Source: Flammeovirga agarivorans
GTDB lineage: Bacteria > Bacteroidota > Bacteroidia > Cytophagales > Flammeovirgaceae
Direction of reading: 5' to 3'
DNA length: 64,000 bases
Assembly: GCF_012641475.1 (NCBI RefSeq)
Contig: NZ_JABAIL010000011.1
Location: 107,384 to 171,383 of the forward strand
Made by a program: the position numbers and the translations under genes
Notes under the pieces: model-generated
What the model was told of the DNA's origin: nothing
Databases searched by the model: none
The model's input: only the letters and a program-made list of their open reading frames with translations
In this document: positions 57,479-64,000 of the stretch, one piece after another
Layout: each line of letters opens with the position of its first letter
Numbering within the stretch: position 1 is the stretch's first letter

Positions 57479-58737
57479 CAACTGAAGTAAAGAAAGTAAG
57501 GAAACGCCCTGCTCCAAAGCGTCCTGTAAAAAAGGTAGTTAAAAAGGAAAAAAGTAAAGGACTTAGTTCTTTACAGGCATATAATCTTTATAGAATAGTA
57601 TTAATATCTTTATTAGTTGTAGCTGTAGGAATATCTGGAGGATGGAAAATACCATTTCTAGAAGAAGATACACATCCAAAGAAAATAATAGTGACGCAAC
57701 CTCACTTGGAAAGTATTTTTAAAGAAGCGAAATACTTTACTGTGGATGAGCAGAAGAAATATACTGTTTACAATCAATTTAAAGACATCATTGGTTATGC
57801 GATTTCTACGCATGATTATGCAAGTCATGTTAGAGGTTTTGCAGGTGAAGTTCCGGTACTGATCGGGTTTGATAACGACTCCACTATTAAAGGAATGGAA
57901 ATGCTTCAGCATAATGAATCTGGAGAATATATTGAATTTATACTTGATGATCGATTATTAGATAAATGGAATGGGCTAACCTTCGATAGAGCCTTGTACC
58001 ATGAGGTCGATGGGATTACCTCTGCCACAGAAACAAGCGAAGCAATTATAAAAACGATACATGTTACGTTATCTGAAATAACAGGTAAAGAATTGGTACA
58101 TCAAGAGTATTCATGGTCTTTGATTTTACAATGGGTACTAACGTCAATCACCATCATTTTCGGATTATTGGTGTGTTTTTATAAACCAATGAAAAACTAT
58201 AGAACACCCATGCTCATTATGGTCACTATAGTGATGGGGTTTGTTTATCAGAAAATGATCTCGGTATCCTTTTTACATGGATGGATTGTTCATGGAATTT
58301 CTCTAGAATCGAATTTAGTATCAATTGTCCTTTTGGTTTTATCGGTGGTGCTTCCTTTGACAACAAAGAAACAGTTTTACTGTCACTATATGTGTCCTTT
58401 TGGTGCAGCTCAAGAATTAGTGGGTAAAGTATCTCCATTAAAAAAGAAGAACATGAATTGGATGAAGTTACGTTCTATTCCATTACAAACCATTGCTACT
58501 ATCATCCTTATCAGTTGTATTCTGATAGGAAAGTATCCTGAGTTATCTTATGTAGAACCTTTTCCCTCTTTCTCTTTTCGAATCGTCTCATGGTGGATGA
58601 TTGGTTTTGGTCTACTGTTTATTGGGCTATCATTTTTCTACTCTAAACCTTGGTGTAAGATCTGTCCAACAGGCTTCCTTCTAGATAATTGTAAGAAGAA
58701 GACTGCTAGAGACAATAAAAAATATAATGTGTTATGA
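57475..58737 (+). CDS. NosR/RnfG-like membrane flavoprotein with FMN-binding and iron-sulfur domains
   Basis: 420 residues. A basic N-terminus, TM helix ~37-54, then a periplasmic FMN_bind domain (~65-205) with DGITSAT (179-185), close to the flavinylation consensus Dxx(S/T)GAT with Ser in place of Gly; Thr185 would carry the covalent FMN. Further helices follow (~213-234, 245-262, 280-295, 335-352, 370-390). Two cysteine motifs, YCHYMCP (Cys303, Cys307) and WCKICPTGFLLDNC (Cys394, Cys397, Cys406), resemble the 4Fe-4S motifs of NosR. It should pass electrons from the membrane or cytoplasm to the periplasm. Coupled by overlaps to the sulfatase upstream and the flavin reductase downstream. The electron acceptor is unknown. 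Confidence 0.82.
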   Translation: MTTEVKKVRKRPAPKRPVKKVVKKEKSKGLSSLQAYNLYRIVLISLLVVAVGISGGWKIPFLEEDTHPKKIIVTQPHLESIFKEAKYFTVDEQKKYTVYNQFKDIIGYAISTHDYASHVRGFAGEVPVLIGFDNDSTIKGMEMLQHNESGEYIEFILDDRLLDKWNGLTFDRALYHEVDGITSATETSEAIIKTIHVTLSEITGKELVHQEYSWSLILQWVLTSITIIFGLLVCFYKPMKNYRTPMLIMVTIVMGFVYQKMISVSFLHGWIVHGISLESNLVSIVLLVLSVVLPLTTKKQFYCHYMCPFGAAQELVGKVSPLKKKNMNWMKLRSIPLQTIATIILISCILIGKYPELSYVEPFPSFSFRIVSWWMIGFGLLFIGLSFFYSKPWCKICPTGFLLDNCKKKTARDNKKYNVL

Positions 58738-59468
58738 AATCAAGCGAACTCTTAAATATTGTATTGACGGTCATCCTAATTTTCGTATTGGTTAGATACA
58801 ATGTCAACGGAACTACTGACGAGGTTAGCCAGACGACAGTTGTGAACTCAACAGCGGTTATGGATTCTTTACATACCAAGAAATCGGTAGGTAAAAGACC
58901 GTTTTTATTCCCAATGCCTGTTGGTATTATTGGTTCTTATGATAGTGTTGGAACACCAAATATCATGGCTGCATCTTGGATCGGGATTGTGAATTCTAAA
59001 CCAATGAGTATTGGTGTTTCGTTACGCCCTTCAACAAAAACATACAATAATGTAATGAGAACACAAGCGTTCACTGTAAATATTGCTAACGAAAAGCTTG
59101 TGGAATATGTCGATTGGGTGGGCCATTATTCAGGAAAAGATATCGATAAATTTGATGTACTTCCTTTAACTCCGGTTCGTTCAAAACTAGTTAACGCTCC
59201 TTATGTGCATGAATTTCCAGTGGTGCTCGAATGTAGAGTTGTTCGTTCTACGGAATTGGGAAAACATACTCATTTTGTTGGGGAGATTATGGATGTAAAA
59301 GTGGATACGGCAATTCTAAAGAAGAACCAGAAATTTGTTGATATAAATAAGCTTCGACCTATTATGATGGGGAACGGTTCTGGATATTTTGGGATAGGTG
59401 AAAACCTAGGAAGAGGCGGTAAAGTCTACCAAAGATTAGGTATTAATCCATTAATTGAATCAAAATAA
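58734..59468 (+). CDS. Membrane-anchored flavin reductase-like protein
   Basis: 244 residues. N-terminal signal anchor (residues ~7-21, LNIVLTVILIFVLVRY). The rest is the flavin reductase-like split-barrel FMN-binding domain: FLFPMPVGIIGSYDSVGTPNIMAASWIGIVNSKP, typical of the DIM6/NTAB family (cited here as separate short phrases: MPVGIIGSYDS and MAASWIGIVNSKPM), then TQAFTVNIANEKLVEYVDWV. Such proteins are usually cytoplasmic; an exported copy is uncommon. The start overlaps the stop of the NosR-like gene by four bases, so the two probably form one periplasmic flavin electron path. Confidence 0.78.
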   Translation: MKSSELLNIVLTVILIFVLVRYNVNGTTDEVSQTTVVNSTAVMDSLHTKKSVGKRPFLFPMPVGIIGSYDSVGTPNIMAASWIGIVNSKPMSIGVSLRPSTKTYNNVMRTQAFTVNIANEKLVEYVDWVGHYSGKDIDKFDVLPLTPVRSKLVNAPYVHEFPVVLECRVVRSTELGKHTHFVGEIMDVKVDTAILKKNQKFVDINKLRPIMMGNGSGYFGIGENLGRGGKVYQRLGINPLIESK

Positions 59469-59497
59469 TGAGTTCTTCTTGGCAATTAGCGGAAAAT

Positions 59498-59514
59498 TAA
59501 TGTCAAATTAATGC
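59498..59514 (+). promoter_or_regulatory. Direct repeat TTAATG-N5-TTAATG (PUL operator)
   Basis: TTAATGTCAAATTAATG, exact 11-base period. A -7-like box TACCTTTA (59522-59529) starts seven bases after it, and the ATG of the cytochrome-containing protein is 90 bases on. Confidence 0.75.
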
Positions 59515-59604
59515 ATCTCCCTACCTTTAAGTGTGATTATTACAGATAAATAAAACAATCATGGTTCATAGACCAGCTTAATGTAATTACCTTAAAGAAT
59601 TGAA

Positions 59605-62600
59605 ATGAAGAATAATTTACTATTTGACTGCAGTGCAACATTTATTGCCGTGTTGTGCTGTCTGTTATTCACTACACCCACACAAGCACAAACACCAATT
59701 CAACATTTAACTTCTAAAAATAGTACTTCTATAGAATTAAATGCAGAGGGAGGAGTTTCTAAATGGCTTGATATTTCAGGGAATGAACAACATGCCACTT
59801 CTAAAATTGGTAGTGTAACATTTCCATCAACTATCACATCATTTTCTGGTCAAGAAGGACTTGATTTTGGTGCAGATAGAAATAGTTTAAAACTGTTATC
59901 ATCGACAGATGCAGCTCAGGTTTTCGACTTTACAGGCGATGCAGCAAGTAATTCAGGTTTTGCTGTTCTATTAACTTTTCAGATGGAATCACTTCATAAT
60001 AATTGGAGTGATATCATAGGCAACAATTCCAATACTGATAACGGTGGTTTTGGTATCCGTTATGCAGACGATGGAGAATATCAGGTATATCTTGGTAGTT
60101 TAAATGCCAAGATTCCAGGAGCGAAAGCGATTCCAGGTCAATCTATAGTTGTTGCTGTAAATTATGATGCAACAAAAGGGGAATTAACTTTTTGGGACTC
60201 CCAAAATAAATTAAAGCAGACCTATGATGTGACTGCAGCTAATTTCAATATTGGCGATTTATTTTTAGGCTCAAATTCTAATGGTAACCGTTATTTCAAA
60301 GGGATAGTTGGAGATGTAAAAATCTATAATGAAGCTTTGTCCAACTCAAAATTTAAAACAGAGTACTCTCAGTTATATGATTTATGGCAGGGATTTACTC
60401 TACCTGTTGAAGTTTTAGGAGGAGAAGGTTTAGTAGAAACAAGAACGTTTGAGTTAGGAGAAACAAAAGCCAGTAACACACAGAAAGTATGGTTGCAAAT
60501 CAATAACCTAAGTTATGAGAATAAGGCTTCAGTGAAAATAAACAATGGAAGCTGGATAGATATTAATCATAGTAGTGTCGAAATGTATGAGCAAGAAAAA
60601 GCTCGAGGAGGTATGCAACATGGAGGTTATAACACCATCCGTTTTACTTATCCAACAAAAGATATACAAACAGGGACAAATACAGTATCCTTCAGGTTTA
60701 ACCATTCAGATGGAATTTCCAATGGTTTTAGAGTGGTTAAGTTTAATTTATTAAATGAAAATGATGAACCACTTTTACCAGATAATTTTTTCTATAACGA
60801 TGATCCGAATCTATGGGTCTCTCCATATACGGACAATACTTCTATAGCAGAAGGGGAAGACTTGTGGAGAAATGCAGGTTTATGGTCTAACTATTTAGAA
60901 GAAGGTACAGAAGGTTTCTGGTATGGATATTCTTTAAAAGCACATATTCCTATGAATGCGAAATGTGCAGATTGCCATACACAAGATGGTAGGGATTTAG
61001 AGATTTTTTCTTACTCAAATAAATCCATTATTGAAAGAGCAAAGTTTCATGATCTTAATGATGAGCAAGCGAGAAAAATTGCGAGTTATATCCGTTCCTT
61101 ATCAGGAAAACATGAAAATGTCAACCGACATGGTCGTCCATGGAATCCTCCATACCAACCAGGTCCAGAATTAGAAGGAAAGTCGATTGACTATTGGGCT
61201 GCGGGAGCTGGGTTAGACGCAGTATTAGAAAAGGATGAAGAAATGCTTCCTTACATGTTCCCTAATGGAGTCAATGAAGAAACAGTGAAAGATTACTTTG
61301 ATCAAGATCAAGGAGAAGACAGAACTACTTTACCATTAGCCATTCAATTTCCAGATTGGAAACATTGGTTGCCAATGATTCATCCTAAAGATGCGTTTAC
61401 AGAAGGAAATTTATATGAAACGTCTTATCAAGACAGAACACCTTATGTTAATAATCAAGTAAGTTTATTAAATCCAGAGAAAGGGTATGAAGTGTTGAGA
61501 GAATACATTCTTACTCTACCTACTAACGGAGATGGTGTAACGGTAAATATGAATGCCTTATCGGAAAATCAGTTGGCAGAATTTCGTTTACAACATGAGA
61601 TATTTAGATACAACTATCGTTTTTTCCAAGCACAAGGAGGAGGAGATACTAGACACTGGAGGTCTACAACAGGTAATGGTTTAGATGCGTTATCTCCCGA
61701 TGTACCACAAGAGTTTGCAGCAACAAGTATGGCAAGACTAATGGCTGTCAAAAACTTTGAGTTTATGTTGGAATTTAATCTTCAGGATCAAGCTCCAAAT
61801 TATATCGATGCAGTAGATCAACCTTCAGGAAGACAGTGGTTCCATGGTTTATCAAAACACGTATTTGAAGTTCCCGCACACATTACGGGCTGTTTAGATG
61901 GAGACTGTCAGACATTTGATGGACAACCGTTAACTACAGGACAATATGAATCTTCTGTTTGGTATCACCTACAAGGTATATTAGCAGGTGGTGAAGGTTA
62001 CCAATGGTGGAATGGTCCGGTTGATTATAATTACCATCCACAGTTTATATTAGCGAGTTCTTACTCATCAAATATTTTCCATCCACTTAGATATTACCAC
62101 AGTATCGGTACCATGTATAAAACGAAAACTTGGTCGGGTGATGATAATCCAAATGATGGTATGGGCTTTAGAATTAGAGTGCAAGGCCCTTGGTATTTCT
62201 TTGGTAAAGAAGGAGATGGTGGCAAAAACAATTTCTTAGGTTTTGAGCCGGGTGTTTGGCCTCAACTACTCGATGATATTGAACCAGGGATGTCAAAATG
62301 GGTATTGGATGCCTTATTACAAGAGTTCTTAAAAGCAGTGAGAAAGCATGATATTTCAGAATGGGAACGTTGGACACCCGGAGAAAATGGTTCCAATATG
62401 TTAGACCCGATCGAGAAATCGTCAGTTGTAGATGTAACGCTTTCCAACGATGAAATTAGTGCGACGTCTTCTGGTGATGAAGATACATTAGGTGAACCGC
62501 TTTGGGCAGATCATATGTATTGGGTGATTCAAGAATCCATTAAGTTTGGTGTAAAATGCGAAACGATTGAGGAGTTGATCGCATGGAGTAAAGAGGCATG

Positions 62601-64000
62601 GCCAAATATCAATTGGGACTTTAATATTTCTCCAAGTGTGAAATTGCGATTAAGTCCAAACGCCCAATTGTATAGAAATGTGGAATTCATAGAGGCTATT
62701 CCTGCAAGTGGAGGAGGACATCCTTCTTACTCATGGACAGTAAATGGAGTAGTGGTAAATAATAATAGCAATAAACTTTATACTACAGATTTTGAGCCAG
62801 GGGATATTGTTGGTTGTACAATGACTAGTAGCTCTGATTGTGTCGATAGCAATATAGCTTCAACTACCATTGATGTTCCTGGCGACATTATTATAAATAC
62901 AAAAATTAATACAGAGGATTGGCAAAAGGCAACGGCTCTACAAGCTTGTTTTGGTGATGAAATCACATTTAGAGCAGACGTAGATATTCAACCTATATTA
63001 TGGTTAGACGCACAGTCTGTTTCAACAACTGCTACATATAATGATGGAGACCAAGTGATGGTTTGGGAAGATATCAGTGGAAATAATGCCAATGCAGAAG
63101 TATCAAATTCGACATTAGCACCTTATTATTCAGTAGATGGGTTTAATGGTAAACCTGCTTTAGAGTTTGGTAGAACAAGAGGTTCTTTATTGACATTGTT
63201 TGAGGGAACAGAAACAGAGTTTTTGGAAGAAGACTGGACGATTTTTATGGTCCATCAACTTAATCCGATTGATGTTTGGAGTAATACTCTAGGCAACAAA
63301 AACACAACAACAGATGATGGTATGTTCTTTAGAATTTCAGATAATGGTAAAATGGCGATTTCGGGAGGTAAAAAGGATATTTCTGGTGATGCCTACGATT
63401 TACCATTACTCGCAATTAATACCATATCAAAAGGTGATGATGTAATGAGTTTGTTTGTCAATGGTACTCAAGAAACTACATTAACTATTACTGAAGGAGA
63501 TAAGCTTGATAATGGGGAGGACCTTTTATTGGGACAGATCAGTTATTCTACAAGTCAGAGTAGATACCATCAAGGGTATATCGCTGAGGTAATTATTTTA
63601 GACCGCAAACTTAATACAGCGGAAACACAATTGGTGGAAGGTTACTTAGCACACAAATGGGGATTAACAAGTGATCTAACTGTCTACAATAAGTTCAGAG
63701 ATCACTCTCCATTAGAAATGCTCGTAGAAGCGCCAAGTGGAGACGACTATCAGTTTACAAAGTTATCGAACACATTCTCTTATACTGTAAGTGATCAGCA
63801 TGACTTAGGTGAGTTTAACTTTATTCCTGCACAATCTGAGCAAAATAATTTTACCCTTCCATTATCCTCATATGAAGATTACTATAATCAAGCGGTTGTT
63901 TTGTATAGTATTGATGGGGGTGCTTCACAACAAGGAAATATTGTCAACTTGTACGATGGAGAAAGTGTTACTCTCTTACCTTTTGAGGAAATAGATGTTG
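59605..64000 (+). CDS. Large secreted LamG-domain protein with a c-type haem site, 3' end missing
   Basis: At least 1465 residues; the frame is open to the window edge. Signal peptide (ends PTQAQ). Order of parts: first LamG/concanavalin-like domain (~45-255, with KWLDISGNEQHATS), a beta domain (~270-380), a cytochrome c-type region with haem motif C454-ADC-H458 and a following helix NDEQARKIASYIRSLSG, a long unassigned region rich in Trp (~480-990), an Ig/PKD-like domain (~1010-1075), and a second LamG (~1130-1350) with WEDISGNNANAEV and GYLAHKWGL. T9SS export is likely, but the C-terminus is not seen. The gene has its own PUL operator and follows the flavin/FeS pair, so the haem may exchange electrons with that pair (inference). 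A possible oxidoreductase or redox-linked glycan-binding protein. Confidence 0.8.
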   Translation, partial: MKNNLLFDCSATFIAVLCCLLFTTPTQAQTPIQHLTSKNSTSIELNAEGGVSKWLDISGNEQHATSKIGSVTFPSTITSFSGQEGLDFGADRNSLKLLSSTDAAQVFDFTGDAASNSGFAVLLTFQMESLHNNWSDIIGNNSNTDNGGFGIRYADDGEYQVYLGSLNAKIPGAKAIPGQSIVVAVNYDATKGELTFWDSQNKLKQTYDVTAANFNIGDLFLGSNSNGNRYFKGIVGDVKIYNEALSNSKFKTEYSQLYDLWQGFTLPVEVLGGEGLVETRTFELGETKASNTQKVWLQINNLSYENKASVKINNGSWIDINHSSVEMYEQEKARGGMQHGGYNTIRFTYPTKDIQTGTNTVSFRFNHSDGISNGFRVVKFNLLNENDEPLLPDNFFYNDDPNLWVSPYTDNTSIAEGEDLWRNAGLWSNYLEEGTEGFWYGYSLKAHIPMNAKCADCHTQDGRDLEIFSYSNKSIIERAKFHDLNDEQARKIASYIRSLSGKHENVNRHGRPWNPPYQPGPELEGKSIDYWAAGAGLDAVLEKDEEMLPYMFPNGVNEETVKDYFDQDQGEDRTTLPLAIQFPDWKHWLPMIHPKDAFTEGNLYETSYQDRTPYVNNQVSLLNPEKGYEVLREYILTLPTNGDGVTVNMNALSENQLAEFRLQHEIFRYNYRFFQAQGGGDTRHWRSTTGNGLDALSPDVPQEFAATSMARLMAVKNFEFMLEFNLQDQAPNYIDAVDQPSGRQWFHGLSKHVFEVPAHITGCLDGDCQTFDGQPLTTGQYESSVWYHLQGILAGGEGYQWWNGPVDYNYHPQFILASSYSSNIFHPLRYYHSIGTMYKTKTWSGDDNPNDGMGFRIRVQGPWYFFGKEGDGGKNNFLGFEPGVWPQLLDDIEPGMSKWVLDALLQEFLKAVRKHDISEWERWTPGENGSNMLDPIEKSSVVDVTLSNDEISATSSGDEDTLGEPLWADHMYWVIQESIKFGVKCETIEELIAWSKEAWPNINWDFNISPSVKLRLSPNAQLYRNVEFIEAIPASGGGHPSYSWTVNGVVVNNNSNKLYTTDFEPGDIVGCTMTSSSDCVDSNIASTTIDVPGDIIINTKINTEDWQKATALQACFGDEITFRADVDIQPILWLDAQSVSTTATYNDGDQVMVWEDISGNNANAEVSNSTLAPYYSVDGFNGKPALEFGRTRGSLLTLFEGTETEFLEEDWTIFMVHQLNPIDVWSNTLGNKNTTTDDGMFFRISDNGKMAISGGKKDISGDAYDLPLLAINTISKGDDVMSLFVNGTQETTLTITEGDKLDNGEDLLLGQISYSTSQSRYHQGYIAEVIILDRKLNTAETQLVEGYLAHKWGLTSDLTVYNKFRDHSPLEMLVEAPSGDDYQFTKLSNTFSYTVSDQHDLGEFNFIPAQSEQNNFTLPLSSYEDYYNQAVVLYSIDGGASQQGNIVNLYDGESVTLLPFEEIDV

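Noticed and set aside
1-64000. tRNA, rRNA, CRISPR arrays, insertion sequences and att sites
   Set aside because: None could be supported: no cloverleaf, regular spacer array, transposase or terminal inverted repeat pair was recognised by eye.

Overview
The window looks like a marine, polysaccharide-degrading Bacteroidota chromosome, most likely a Cytophagales/Flammeovirga-like bacterium. The evidence is AT-rich DNA, a SusC/SusD pair, C-terminal type IX secretion (T9SS) sorting domains, TAnnTTTG-type promoter boxes, AraC and Crp/Fnr regulators of Bacteroidota type, and seven sulfatases. The genus is inferred from style, not from any marker gene. No rRNA, tRNA, CRISPR array, transposase or phage gene was seen.

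Layout. (1) 1-4676, minus: the 5' part of a very large secreted protein with WD40-like repeats and a C-terminal caspase (C14) domain, cut by the window edge. (2) 4827-11784, minus: two giant BspA-like leucine-rich-repeat proteins in tandem, both with T9SS tails. (3) 12034-20917, plus: ordinary accessory genes (patatin-like lipoprotein, fatty acid hydroxylase, MFS permease, two unknown proteins, AraC and Crp/Fnr regulators, DUF4345, SMP-30-like lipoprotein). (4) 20962-25025: an AraC regulator divergent from a DUF1330-SDR-radical SAM operon, with a clear 21-bp-period direct repeat between them, then a DUF4437 cupin lipoprotein. (5) 25089 to beyond 64000: one large polysaccharide utilization locus (PUL).

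The PUL combines GH47 and GH92 alpha-mannosidases, three GH99/GH71-like proteins, seven S1-type formylglycine sulfatases, a SusC/SusD uptake pair, a surface Ig-like lipoprotein and a T9SS-secreted protein. At its right end is an unusual redox group: a flavinylated NosR/RnfG-like membrane protein, an exported flavin reductase, and a huge secreted LamG protein with one c-type haem site, cut by the window edge. The enzyme set points to a sulfated, alpha-mannose-containing glycan (inference).

The most striking result is regulatory. At 45624-48275 is a protein with a periplasmic lectin-like/Kelch sensor, one membrane helix, and a cytoplasmic winged helix plus activator domain of SARP/PhoB type. 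Five intergenic regions of the PUL carry direct repeats TTAAT-N6-TTAAT with exactly 11-bp period (eight perfect copies and one with a single mismatch). That is the half-site spacing expected for PhoB/SARP-type winged helices. Together these suggest a one-component transmembrane regulator and its regulon, distinct from the hybrid two-component, SusR and ECF-sigma systems usually found with PULs.
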